DNA from: an uncultured Candidatus Actinomarina sp.
Lineage (GTDB): Bacteria; Actinomycetota; Acidimicrobiia; Actinomarinales; Actinomarinaceae
Assembly (NCBI GenBank): GCA_902576605.1
Contig: CACGVI010000008.1
Location: 1-38,691 of the forward strand
Direction of reading: 5' to 3'
Length of the DNA stretch: 38,691 nucleotides
Position numbers and translations under genes: made by a program. The notes under the pieces are model-generated. The model searched no databases and was not told the DNA's origin. It saw only the letters and a program-made list of their open reading frames with translations. Below, in pieces: positions 17,787 through 25,741 of this stretch (positions are counted from its first letter, which is position 1; every line of letters begins with the position of its first letter).

Positions 17787-18191
17787 TTGATAAAAGAATT
17801 TAGAGATTTCATCAACCGAGGAAATGTCGTAGAACTAGGAGTTGCCTTCGTAATGGGTGCTTCTTTTAAATCATTAGTAGATGTGTTTACAAAAAGATTA
17901 ATTGAGCCAGTTATCGGTTTGATAATAAATCTACCAAACCTAGAAACTCTTGGTTTATTTGGTGATATTGATCCTTCATCAGGAATTCGTGCCGGTTCAT
18001 TTGGTGCATTTTTAGGTGAAGTTATCAATTATATGATTATCGCCTTTGTAATGTTTTTAGTAATTAAAGCATATAATCATTTTGAAGATGTTGTATCAGA
18101 TGACGAAGATGAAACTGTTGTAGCCGCTGAATCAAAAGAAGTTCAGCTACTTAAAGAAATACGAGATGGAATAAATAAAATAAACAAATAA
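17787..18191 (+). CDS. mscL: Large-conductance mechanosensitive channel
   Basis: Opens at high membrane tension to release solutes during osmotic downshock. The 134 residues begin with the typical FRDFINRGNVVELGVAFVMGA, containing the amphipathic helix and the pore-lining first transmembrane helix. A second hydrophobic helix lies at about 75-95 (IIAFVMFLVIKAYNHF), and the cytoplasmic C-terminal helix ends EIRDGINK. The start is TTG, chosen because GGAGG (17778-17782) is four bases upstream and there is no ATG. The ABC exporter gene starts 10 bases after its stop, so the two are probably co-transcribed. Confidence 0.93.
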   Translation: MIKEFRDFINRGNVVELGVAFVMGASFKSLVDVFTKRLIEPVIGLIINLPNLETLGLFGDIDPSSGIRAGSFGAFLGEVINYMIIAFVMFLVIKAYNHFEDVVSDDEDETVVAAESKEVQLLKEIRDGINKINK

Positions 18192-18201
18192 GTAAAAATT
18201 T

Positions 18202-19965
18202 ATGAAAGAAAATAATTTAAAGGACTTATTTAATTACGCACTTGATCAAGGCACCAAGGTACGTAGGGGAATAATATATTCAATACTTAATAAAATTTTT
18301 GATTTAGCTCCTCCAATTCTAATTGGCATTGCTATTGATATAGTTGTTGAAGGCTCTGATTCTTTTATTGGTAATCTTGGATATACAGATAGGCGTCAAC
18401 AGTTAATAATCCTCGCAATTCTCACCCTAATTATTTGGGGTCTTGAATCAGCGTTTGACTATATTGCAGCAGTTACATGGAGAAATATTTCACAAGACAT
18501 TGAGCACTCTTTAAGAACAGACACTTTTAATAATGTTCTTGATCTTGATTTAGCTTTTTTTGAAAATAAATCATCTGGAAGACTAATGGCAATCTTAAAT
18601 GACGACGTTAATCAATTAGAAACATTTCTGGATAATGGCGCAAATAGGCTTGTACAAACTGCAACTACAGTTTTAGTCATTGGTGGTACATTTCTGTACA
18701 TTTCCCCATTAGTCGCTATTTTTGCATTTGTTCCTATACCAATAATTATTTTTGGTTCACTCAGGTTTACAAGCAGAATCGCTGAGCGCTATACCAAAAT
18801 TAGAAATGATATTGAAAACTTAAATGCAAATCTTTCAAACTCCTTAACAGGAATACTTACTGTAAAAAGTTTTAATAGAGAGAAAAAAGAAAGTGAAAGG
18901 ATAGCGGTATCATCACAGGAAGTTAAAAGTGCAAATTATCATGCAATAAAACTTTCAGCAGCATTTATTCCAATTATACGAATAGCAATATTATTCGGAT
19001 TTACTGCAACGCTTTTAATAGGTGGATTTCTTGCTTTAGATGGAGAAATTAAAGTAGCTACATATTCTGTAATGTTATTTATCACACAAAGACTTCTTTG
19101 GCCGTTAACTGAACTTGGTGTCATATTTGACGCATACCAAAAAGCAATGGCATCATTCAGAAGAATTGTAAATTTAAAAAATACTCAACCAACAATTAAC
19201 AGCGGTGTTAAGAAACTTGATAATTTTAATGAAAAAATTGAAATTTATGACCTTAATTTTGAGTATGTTAAAAATTTTCCAGTATTGAACAATATTTCTA
19301 TAGATATAAAAAAAGGCGAAACCTCTGCAATAGTTGGTAGTACTGGTTCTGGAAAATCTACATTAATAAAATTAATTCTTAGATTATACGATCCTACCTC
19401 AGGAGAAATAAGATTTGATGAAACTAATATCAAAGATATAAAAATTGAAAGTTTAAGAAATAAGATTGGTTTAGTAAGCCAAGATATTTTCTTATTCGAA
19501 GGTACAGTTTTTGAAAATATTGCATATGGAAATCTTGATGCCACTAATGAACAAGTATGGGAAGCAGCAAGGTTGGCCGAATGTGATAAGTTTATCAATT
19601 TATTACCAAATAAAGAGAATACGATTGTAGGAGAAAGAGGTCAAAAACTTTCTGGCGGACAAAGACAGAGGATATCAATTGCTAGAGCTATTTTAAAAAA
19701 TCCCGAAATACTTATTCTTGATGAAGCAACATCAGCAGTTGATAATGAAACTGAAGCAGCTATTCAGAGATCAATAAATACACTAAAAAAAGGTAGAACT
19801 GTCATTGCGATAGCTCATCGTTTATCCACTATTAGAAATGCAGAAATTATTTATGTACTAGAGGATGGAATGATTGTTGAAGCTGGAAACCATGAAAGCC
19901 TTTTGGATATTGAAGGTGTTTACTCAAAACTGTGGTCAGTACAAACAGGTGAGAAAATTAATTAA
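18202..19965 (+). CDS. ABC exporter, transmembrane and ATPase domains fused
   Basis: 587 residues in the usual half-transporter layout: six hydrophobic segments in residues 20-310, then a nucleotide-binding domain. The ATPase motifs are Walker A GSTGSGKST (about 379-387), signature LSGGQ (483-487), Walker B ILILDE (503-508) and the switch histidine in AHR (539). It is closest in layout to the MsbA/lipid and multidrug exporter family and would act as a homodimer. No partner subunit gene is near. It follows mscL closely and its end overlaps lhgO by eight bases on the opposite strand. The substrate cannot be told from sequence. Confidence 0.92.
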   Translation: MKENNLKDLFNYALDQGTKVRRGIIYSILNKIFDLAPPILIGIAIDIVVEGSDSFIGNLGYTDRRQQLIILAILTLIIWGLESAFDYIAAVTWRNISQDIEHSLRTDTFNNVLDLDLAFFENKSSGRLMAILNDDVNQLETFLDNGANRLVQTATTVLVIGGTFLYISPLVAIFAFVPIPIIIFGSLRFTSRIAERYTKIRNDIENLNANLSNSLTGILTVKSFNREKKESERIAVSSQEVKSANYHAIKLSAAFIPIIRIAILFGFTATLLIGGFLALDGEIKVATYSVMLFITQRLLWPLTELGVIFDAYQKAMASFRRIVNLKNTQPTINSGVKKLDNFNEKIEIYDLNFEYVKNFPVLNNISIDIKKGETSAIVGSTGSGKSTLIKLILRLYDPTSGEIRFDETNIKDIKIESLRNKIGLVSQDIFLFEGTVFENIAYGNLDATNEQVWEAARLAECDKFINLLPNKENTIVGERGQKLSGGQRQRISIARAILKNPEILILDEATSAVDNETEAAIQRSINTLKKGRTVIAIAHRLSTIRNAEIIYVLEDGMIVEAGNHESLLDIEGVYSKLWSVQTGEKIN

Positions 19966-21136
19966 CTTTTTCTGCGATAAATTCACCAATAGCCAAGGAT
20001 GCAGTTGCTGCAGGACTTGGTGCATTTAGAACATGTAATGAATTATTAGTTTCTTCAAATACAAAATCGTCGATTAAGTCACCATTAGAACTTACTGCTT
20101 GAGCTCTAACTCCGGCTACTCTGGGCTGTAAATCACTAAGCTCAACATCAGGAATGTAAGTTAATATTTCTTTTAAAAAAACTTTTTTATTTAAGGATCT
20201 ATACATTTCTGAAATTCCTGTACGAAAGTATTGCTTACCTAATTTCCACATTCCTTTATAAAAGATTGTTTTACTAAATTCAGAGATATTGATATTACTC
20301 CACCTGTACCCTTCTTTAGCAAAAGCTAAAACAGCATTGGGTCCAGCTTCAATTTTTCCATCAATAGTTTTAGTTAAGTGTATACCCAAGAATGGAAGAT
20401 TTGGATCGCTAATGGGATAAATCATATTGTTTACTAAATGTGATTTTTGTTCATTAAAAACAAAATATTCTCCCCTGAAGGGAATAATTCTTAAGTTAGG
20501 CTCAACGTTATCTAAGATTGCAACTGTGTCAGAAAAAAGACCAGCACAATTAATTAGATATTCGGATGAAAAAGACTCCTTATCACTAGTGAGGACTTTC
20601 AAATTATTCTGTGTGTTTATGTTTGTGATTTTCTGGAAATATTCAACTGTACCTCCAAGAGATTCAAACTTTTTTGCAATTGCTTCGGTAACTACTTTAT
20701 AATCTACTACCCCAGCTTGTGGCACATATAAAGCTGACTCAAATTTACAATTCGGCTCTAATTCTAAAATTTCATTTCTTTCAAGAGCTTTTACACCGGT
20801 CATATTTAATTCTTCAGCTCTCTTATTTAATTCATTAATTTTTTCTAGATTATTATCCACTACTATTTTTCCTTCAATCCTGTATGGAATATTTTCAGCA
20901 TTCATAAAGTCGATCAATAATTCTCGTCCCCTTATGCAGAGATCTGATTTAAAAGACTGTGGTTTGTAATAAATTCCTGAGTGAATTACTCCTGAGTTTC
21001 TTCCGGATTGATGGATTGCAGGAGATTTTTCTTTATCTAATACAAGAACGTTTTTCCCTTTTTCTTGAAGCTTGAGAGCAGTAGAAATACCGACTATACC
21101 TGCACCAATAATAGCGACGTCATATATTTTTTTCAT
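19958..21136 (-). CDS. lhgO: L-2-hydroxyglutarate oxidase/dehydrogenase-like
   Basis: FAD-dependent oxidoreductase of the DAO superfamily, expected to oxidise L-2-hydroxyglutarate to 2-oxoglutarate. The 392 residues have the FAD-binding GAGIVG motif (about 12-17), the acidic end of the second strand (VLDKEKS), and QSGRNSGVIHSGIYY (about 43-57), which is diagnostic of the LhgO group. RVAGVRAQAV and NAPSPAATASLAIG near the end are also typical. The ATG is the base triplet immediately after the CCA end of tmRNA, so there is no separate leader or ribosome binding site. The gene has to be transcribed through or from within ssrA. Confidence 0.9.
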   Translation of the reverse strand: MKKIYDVAIIGAGIVGISTALKLQEKGKNVLVLDKEKSPAIHQSGRNSGVIHSGIYYKPQSFKSDLCIRGRELLIDFMNAENIPYRIEGKIVVDNNLEKINELNKRAEELNMTGVKALERNEILELEPNCKFESALYVPQAGVVDYKVVTEAIAKKFESLGGTVEYFQKITNINTQNNLKVLTSDKESFSSEYLINCAGLFSDTVAILDNVEPNLRIIPFRGEYFVFNEQKSHLVNNMIYPISDPNLPFLGIHLTKTIDGKIEAGPNAVLAFAKEGYRWSNINISEFSKTIFYKGMWKLGKQYFRTGISEMYRSLNKKVFLKEILTYIPDVELSDLQPRVAGVRAQAVSSNGDLIDDFVFEETNNSLHVLNAPSPAATASLAIGEFIAEKVN

Positions 21137-21472
21137 TGGTGGAGGTGCGGGGAGTCGAACCCCGGTCCTTCCAAGCTACCAAACAGCTTCTCCGAGTGCA
21201 TCCGATAAAATACGATCAGACTAGTTATCGGAACCTATGGCCTGAAAGGTTTACCTAAATCTTAGTAGTTAGTCGGTATCCTAACTAAGCATCCCACATT
21301 TCGACGCCATTGCTATCCGAGGTGGGAGCCCCGATAGGTGACGAGCAGCTTATGCTGCTAAAGCCAACTTAGGTTTGGCAGTTATATTGTTTTCCTACGT
21401 TTTTAACGAGGCCCTAGGACCCTCGACTCGCTACTGAGAGACTCACTTCAAAGTCGAAGCCAGTTCACCCCC
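21137..21472 (-). ncRNA. ssrA: Transfer-messenger RNA
   Basis: 336 nt with both tRNA-like ends. The 5' GGGGGTG (21466-21472) pairs with CACCTCC near the 3' end, followed by A and an encoded CCA. The 5' region has the conserved GAACTGGCTTCGACTTTG and the 3' part the T arm GGGGTTCGACTCCCC. The tag frame ends in codons for AKPKLALAA and a TAA at 21350-21352, the canonical LAA degradation signal. Pseudoknot regions with paired GC blocks flank it. Works with SmpB (gene at 29040-29471 in this window) to rescue stalled ribosomes. Confidence 0.96.
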
Positions 21473-21494
21473 ATACAGTTTTATTAGTCCTAAA

Positions 21495-21500
21495 ATTATA
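21495..21500 (-). promoter_or_regulatory. Possible -10 box of ssrA
   Basis: TATAAT reading on the minus strand, 22 bases before the mature tmRNA 5' end. It would start transcription around 21487-21488, leaving a short 5' leader for RNase P to remove. No convincing -35 box is seen. The same short region must hold the promoter of the divergent gene that starts at 21525. Confidence 0.5.
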
Positions 21501-21524
21501 CTTTAGAATTAAAATTTTATAAAT

Positions 21525-22169
21525 ATGAAAATTAATAACAATAGCTTTAAATTAAATGAGAAATTATCAGTAATTATTGATTCTTCTGATAATGATGGGT
21601 TGATTTTTATTCCAAATAATATTGAATTAATTATCGAAATAGAGAATTATTTTGGAAAAATCGTTGTAAATAAAATTGAAATCTCTCCAATCGAGAGTGA
21701 ATTTCAAATTAGCAAAACTAGCATTGAGTTATATATTTCCAGCCTCGATATCAAACTGCTAGATAGATATATATATAAAATTTTGTCAGATAAAGCAGGT
21801 CTTGCATACTCTCCTTATACTTACTTTCCAAATTACGACTTTGCTATTTTTGAAAAAGGAAGAAGACCATCAAACTTAGACTGGGCAATGTTTGCATCGT
21901 TATATGTATTTAGTTGCAATGTGCTCCCACAATCAATCAAAGTTGAGCTGTCTTTGGCTAAATATTTAAGAATATCTGAAGAAAACTTTAAAAGATTTAT
22001 GAAAAAAATTCCAGAAGATCTATTTAGAAAATCTGGACACATAGATTCAAGAGGTGGAGATATATCTTTAAATGCTGAAAATTTGATTAAGGAATATCTT
22101 GGTAGTGATCAAGAGTCTTTTGAGTTGAATCCTTATTTAAAGTTTTACTCTGAAACAGATTTTTCTTGA
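21525..22169 (+). CDS. Unrecognised protein
   Basis: 214 residues; I do not recognise it. It is acidic at the start with alternating hydrophobic residues typical of strands (IIDSSDNDG, LIFIPNNIELIIEI), then a more helical second half containing AKYLRISEENFKRFMKKIPEDLF and a Lys/Glu-rich end (given as pattern). No signal peptide, transmembrane segment, cysteine motif or nucleotide-binding loop is visible. The second half could be a DNA-binding or regulatory helical unit, but this is only a hint from the pattern. It is divergent from ssrA, 52 bases apart, and overlaps the next gene, on the opposite strand, by 25 bases. Ends in TGA. Confidence 0.7.
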   Translation: MKINNNSFKLNEKLSVIIDSSDNDGLIFIPNNIELIIEIENYFGKIVVNKIEISPIESEFQISKTSIELYISSLDIKLLDRYIYKILSDKAGLAYSPYTYFPNYDFAIFEKGRRPSNLDWAMFASLYVFSCNVLPQSIKVELSLAKYLRISEENFKRFMKKIPEDLFRKSGHIDSRGGDISLNAENLIKEYLGSDQESFELNPYLKFYSETDFS

Positions 22170-22588
22170 GCTCTACTAACCATTGGTATAACTTTGCTAA
22201 CTTCAATTTCCCATATTTCTCGTGATATAAACCCTGCTTCATCCCAGGAAACATCTTTTGTTCTGCCATAAGGCTTACCTGAATATCTATTTGACAAATA
22301 ATCTATATGTTCATTTGCAGTTGTATCTTGAACTATTTTTTCAACAATACCTCTTACTTCCCAACATGTATACATGTCAGATGGATGAAATATAACAAGT
22401 GAAATATTTGGTTCATGTCTTATATTTTCTGTTTTTTTTCTTCCCTGTTCGGTATTGATAAGGATTTTATTTTCTTTATAATCAATCCACATTAGATGAT
22501 TCTGTATTTCTTTTTCATTCATTTTGGTTGCTAATGCACAAAAAGCATTGTTATCGATTGCTTGTTTAAGTTCATTTGGAAGTTGCAT
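22145..22588 (-). CDS. Pyridoxamine 5'-phosphate oxidase-like flavin/F420-binding protein
   Basis: 147 residues with the split-barrel pattern of the PNPOx-like superfamily: ALATKMNE, HLMWIDYKENKILINTEQGRKK and ENIRHEPNISLVIFHPSD in the first half, then WEVRGIVEKI and a shorter end. The order resembles actinobacterial F420-dependent or FMN-dependent reductases in which the GRKK-N-R stretch contacts the cofactor phosphate. True PNPOx of vitamin B6 synthesis is longer, so it is more likely a small oxidoreductase of unknown substrate. It is divergent from the AhpD-like gene, only 30 bases apart. Confidence 0.75.
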   Translation of the reverse strand: MQLPNELKQAIDNNAFCALATKMNEKEIQNHLMWIDYKENKILINTEQGRKKTENIRHEPNISLVIFHPSDMYTCWEVRGIVEKIVQDTTANEHIDYLSNRYSGKPYGRTKDVSWDEAGFISREIWEIEVSKVIPMVSRAQEKSVSE

Positions 22589-22618
22589 ACATCTTTATTT
22601 TAAGTAAAAATTATTAAT

Positions 22619-23191
22619 ATGGCATTTATTAAGTTGTTCAAATTTCAAGACTCTACTGGCCTTCTCAAAAAAGAGTACGAGAAAGGTATTAGAAGAGCTG
22701 GAAGAATCTGGAATGTATTAACAATACAGTCACAAACTCCAGAAATACTCAGAGACTCTATGCGTTTATACAATTCAACTATGTTTGGGAATTCAAATGT
22801 ACAACGGTTTGATCGTGAATTGCTTGCAGTAGTAACTTCAATTTCTAACGAGTGTGAATACTGAATAAGAGCCCATTTGTACGATCTCCGGTCGGAGACA
22901 GACGACCAAAATTTAGTAGATGAAGTAGCTAAGGACTGGAAAGAAAGTAGTCTTACAGAACAACAGAAAGCTATCTGTTATTTTGCTGAAAAATTAACAT
23001 TGTACCCGGGAAAAATCGAACTGAATGATATAAGTAAGATTAAAAAATTTGGGTATTCAGATAAAGATATATCTGAAATTGTTCAAATTGTTTCATATTT
23101 TAATTACATTAATAGGGTTGCTGATGGGCTTGGTCTAGCTCCAGAAAGCTTCATAAATAAATTGGGATATAAAAAAAATCTTGAACAATAA
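22619..23191 (+). CDS. AhpD-like peroxidase-related protein, candidate selenoprotein with in-frame TGA
   Basis: One reading frame of 190 codons is interrupted only by TGA at 22862-22864 (codon 82). Reading it as selenocysteine (U) gives NECEYU-IRAHLYDLR, which lines up exactly with the AhpD-type active site ExCxxCxxxH, U replacing the resolving second cysteine. Before it comes RFDRELLAVVTSIS and after it AEKLTLYPGKI and YFNYINRVADGLGLAPE, which match the peroxidase-related (carboxymuconolactone decarboxylase-fold) family, at normal full length. A SECIS-like hairpin lies just downstream. TGA is a normal stop elsewhere here (rsmA, glmU, the M23 gene), so it is not reassigned. Probably reduces peroxides using thiols. 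Without Sec decoding it would be an 81-residue fragment, meaning a broken gene. Confidence 0.8.
22877..22905 (+). promoter_or_regulatory. Bacterial SECIS-like hairpin after the in-frame TGA
   Basis: The upper stem TCTCC/GGAGA (22885-22889 with 22894-22898) closes a GGTC loop (22890-22893). Below it, after a 2x2 internal loop, five more pairs form (22877-22882 with 22901-22905, A22881 bulged). The loop starts 25 bases after the TGA, within the window known for bacterial SECIS elements, and begins with G. The GGUC in the loop also occurs in the E. coli fdhF element that binds SelB. It lies within the coding sequence, as in bacteria. Confidence 0.7.
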
Positions 23192-23216
23192 GTAGACTTC
23201 CCTAGTATTTTAATAA

Positions 23217-24167
23217 ATGAAAATAAATCCGACTATATCTTTGTTCTGCTCACTTTTAATTACATTTATTTTAGGGTTTTCTATATCATCTAATTTCAAA
23301 TTTCCTTATGAGGTAGATCAATCATTAGATATTTTGTTAGATGATATTTCATCGATTAATCAAGAAGATTATAATGATGGTCCAGTGTCTTCTGAACAAG
23401 TAAATGAAGATTTCAATAATATTGACACAGAGCCTGATATTACAAATCAAGAGTCTGGGGAAACAAGTGAAACAAATAAAATTGATATTAGCATTTTGCC
23501 GGAAAGTGATGGAGCAGAATTTAATTTTACAGCTTTTTCAATTTTTCAAACAGATGATGAAGTCATAAATAGCAAAACAGTACCTAATGTAAATATGGCT
23601 CAAGGATGTTTAGTTGAAAATATATTAAACGATGAAAAATTGTGGCATTCCCCAAATGAAACCAGTGATTATAGTAAAAGATTTTATAACATTTCAATCC
23701 AAGTTCAATCTGGTCTAGCTTTAAGCCCTAATTGTCTTTCTGAAATGATTATTGGTATATTAAATGATAAACGAGGTTGGTCTACAGTAGAAAATAAGGC
23801 CTTTAAAATTGTTGATAAGGAATATTCAGATTTAAATATTATTTTTGCTAATCCTGAAACAGTTGATCAACTATGTTACCCGCTTCAAACAAATGGTATA
23901 TATTCTTGCAGAAATGAACAAAATGTCGTAATAAATATGTTCAGATGGACTGCAGGAGCAAAAGACTTTGATGATGACTTAAGTACTTATCGTATTTATC
24001 TAATTAATCATGAAGTCGGGCATTATCTTGGATGGGGGCACACAGACTGTCCATCAGAAACTGCATTAGCACCAGTAATGATGCAACAATCTAAGGGAAC
24101 TGAAGGCTGCATTCCTAATGGATGGCCAATTTACGAAAGAGTAAAATTACTTTATCGTTCGCCTTAA
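23217..24167 (+). CDS. Secreted DUF3152-type metallopeptidase-like protein
   Basis: 316 residues. A signal anchor or peptide (LFCSLLITFILGFSISS, 9-25) is followed by an acidic linker to about residue 100 and a domain with HEVGHYLGWGH (265-275), the HExxHxxGxxH zinc motif of metzincins. The following CPSETALAPVMMQQSKGTEGC matches the end of actinobacterial DUF3152 proteins as I recall them. Four cysteines in this domain may form disulfides. It follows the AhpD-like gene by 25 bases, so may be co-transcribed. The substrate is unknown. Confidence 0.82.
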   Translation: MKINPTISLFCSLLITFILGFSISSNFKFPYEVDQSLDILLDDISSINQEDYNDGPVSSEQVNEDFNNIDTEPDITNQESGETSETNKIDISILPESDGAEFNFTAFSIFQTDDEVINSKTVPNVNMAQGCLVENILNDEKLWHSPNETSDYSKRFYNISIQVQSGLALSPNCLSEMIIGILNDKRGWSTVENKAFKIVDKEYSDLNIIFANPETVDQLCYPLQTNGIYSCRNEQNVVINMFRWTAGAKDFDDDLSTYRIYLINHEVGHYLGWGHTDCPSETALAPVMMQQSKGTEGCIPNGWPIYERVKLLYRSP

Positions 24168-24175
24168 AGAAATGT

Positions 24176-24188
24176 AACTTGTTAAGTT
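24176..24188. terminator. Possible weak terminator between convergent genes
   Basis: AACTTGTTAAGTT is a 5-bp inverted repeat with a 3-nt loop, followed on the plus strand by a T-rich stretch. It sits between the stops of the DUF3152-type gene and the convergent membrane-protein gene. Stem strength is low, so this is only a hint. Confidence 0.25.
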
Positions 24189-24203
24189 AAGTACTTTATT
24201 TGT

Positions 24204-24686
24204 TTATGAAACTCTATCTTCTGCATTAAGAACGGAGAATTTGGTTTCAGAATTTATCATTTTAGTGTTTGGGAAAACACCTCTACTTTTATACCAACAA
24301 ATTGAACTAAAAACAATCATGACTAAAATAAGGCCGGAACTCATTGGATGATTTGGTACTGAACTTTCGATTCCTCCGAAAAAATTACTAATTGCTAGTG
24401 AACCGATAAAAAAAGAATAAAACTTTAATAATATTTTTTGTGCATAGATTTCTTGTATATATCTTGCCCATAGAGCTAAAAGAGTAAGTGATAGAGAAGT
24501 TATCCATAATACTCTACTTGAATTAAACCAAGATCCAACTGATTGAACTGTATATTCAAGTTTCAATATACTTGCAATAGTATTTGGAGCTAAGACTAAA
24601 ACAACAGTTACAAAGCCCGAAATTGTTGCAATTACAATGTTTATTGATTTAAAACTTAACGCATCAAAATATGTATTTTTTTCCAT
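24204..24686 (-). CDS. Small membrane protein
   Basis: 160 residues with four hydrophobic stretches at about 16-34, 56-72, 86-102 and 117-132, so probably four transmembrane helices. The short loops carry few charged residues. I do not recognise a family. The C-terminal tail of about 28 residues is polar. It is convergent with the DUF3152-type gene (36 bases) and has a 131-base AT-rich region upstream before serA. Function unknown. Confidence 0.65.
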   Translation of the reverse strand: MEKNTYFDALSFKSINIVIATISGFVTVVLVLAPNTIASILKLEYTVQSVGSWFNSSRVLWITSLSLTLLALWARYIQEIYAQKILLKFYSFFIGSLAISNFFGGIESSVPNHPMSSGLILVMIVFSSICWYKSRGVFPNTKMINSETKFSVLNAEDRVS

Positions 24687-24731
24687 GACACATTATGTAA
24701 TAAATGAATTAGTTAAACAAGAGTTTTTTTT

Positions 24732-24751
24732 AAAAAATTGGTGCCAGCCAA
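24732..24751 (-). terminator. Possible terminator after serA
   Basis: On the minus strand TTGG-CTGGCA-CCAA is followed by TTTTTT. The stem is only four pairs, but position (about 65 bases after the serA stop, on its strand) and the T run fit a Rho-independent terminator. Confidence 0.3.
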
Positions 24752-24817
24752 AAACAACAAATTGTTAAGTTAATTATTATATTTATATTTTTTTATTACA
24801 ACTATTTTTATAAAAAG

Positions 24818-25741
24818 TTATATTTCAACTGAGCTATCTCCAGCTAAAATTTTTTTTATATTTTCTACGGTTTCTAAACCCGCTTTGAGTTGTGCCTCAT
24901 TTGTTGAAGCTCCTATATGAGGAGTAGTAATCAAATTAATGTTTACAAAATTATCTATATTTTTAGGTGGCTCTTCAGAGTAAACATCAAGACCAGCACC
25001 AAATAGTCGTTTTGATCTCAGCATTTCGATTAGATAATCTTCATCCACAACTCCACCTCGTGAGGTGTTTACTAATATTGCACTCTTTTTAAGTAAAGCA
25101 AGCTTTTCTCTTGAAATTAGATTCTCTGTTTCTTCAGTTTTAATTACATGTATTGAAATCACATCTGAACTTGTTAATAGTTCATCTAATTCCAGATTGT
25201 TTTCAGGTCCATCCCAGTCATCAATATAAGGATCATAAAAAGCAATTGACATTCCAAAGCTTTTCATTCTATCAGAAACTAAACGTCCTACTTTTCCATA
25301 CCCTACAATTCCAAGTTGTTTTCCAGATAATTCCATTCCAATAAATTCTTTTCGATTCCACTTGCCATCTTTTAGATGATTATCAGAAAGATTAATTTTT
25401 CTTGCCGCGTTGATAATTAATGCAACAGTTAACTCAACAACAGAAAGTAAGTTAGCTGATGGTGAGTTGGTTATTTTAATATTCTTAGACTTTGCGTACT
25501 CTACATCGATATTGTCAATTCCAACACCACACCTTGCAATTATTTTTAGGTTATTTCCTTTTTTTATTATTTCCTTAGTTAATTTAGTAGAGCTTCTAAT
25601 GACCAAAATTTCGGCTTCAACTATCTCTGTATCTAAAGCTTTCTCTTTTGATAAAGACGAAGATATATCGATACAATTACCGATTGATTGTAGCTCTTCT
25701 AAGACTTTGCTGCTTAATGTATCACAAATAACTATTTTCAT
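24818..25741 (-). CDS. serA: D-3-phosphoglycerate dehydrogenase-like, short form
   Basis: NAD-dependent 2-hydroxyacid dehydrogenase, most likely the first enzyme of serine synthesis. The 307 residues have ARCGVGIDNIDVEYAKSKNI (about 68-87), the NAD loop GIVGYGKVGRLV (about 142-153), NTSRGGVVDEDYL with the substrate arginine (about 226-238), the catalytic E in YSEEPP and H in TTPHIGAST (about 274). It stops after the catalytic domain: the ACT and intervening domains of long actinobacterial SerA are missing, so no serine feedback site. A related 2-hydroxyacid dehydrogenase cannot be excluded. It overlaps hisN by one base. Confidence 0.82.
   Translation of the reverse strand: MKIVICDTLSSKVLEELQSIGNCIDISSSLSKEKALDTEIVEAEILVIRSSTKLTKEIIKKGNNLKIIARCGVGIDNIDVEYAKSKNIKITNSPSANLLSVVELTVALIINAARKINLSDNHLKDGKWNRKEFIGMELSGKQLGIVGYGKVGRLVSDRMKSFGMSIAFYDPYIDDWDGPENNLELDELLTSSDVISIHVIKTEETENLISREKLALLKKSAILVNTSRGGVVDEDYLIEMLRSKRLFGAGLDVYSEEPPKNIDNFVNINLITTPHIGASTNEAQLKAGLETVENIKKILAGDSSVEI

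Noticed and set aside
17741-18028. Minus-strand ORF opposite mscL
   Set aside because: It is a shadow of mscL, which has clear channel motifs and a ribosome binding site.
19245-19598. Minus-strand 117-codon ORF within the ABC exporter
   Set aside because: It is antisense to the conserved ATPase domain and matches nothing.
22619-22864. Two separate genes (22619-22864 and 22877-23191) or a pseudogene
   Set aside because: Both parts are in the same frame and together give one full family domain; the TGA replaces a known Cys and a SECIS-like hairpin follows. Not fully excluded.
22862-22864. TGA read as tryptophan (changed code)
   Set aside because: rsmA, glmU and the M23 gene end in TGA within ATGA overlaps, so TGA is a stop here, and the site needs Cys or Sec.
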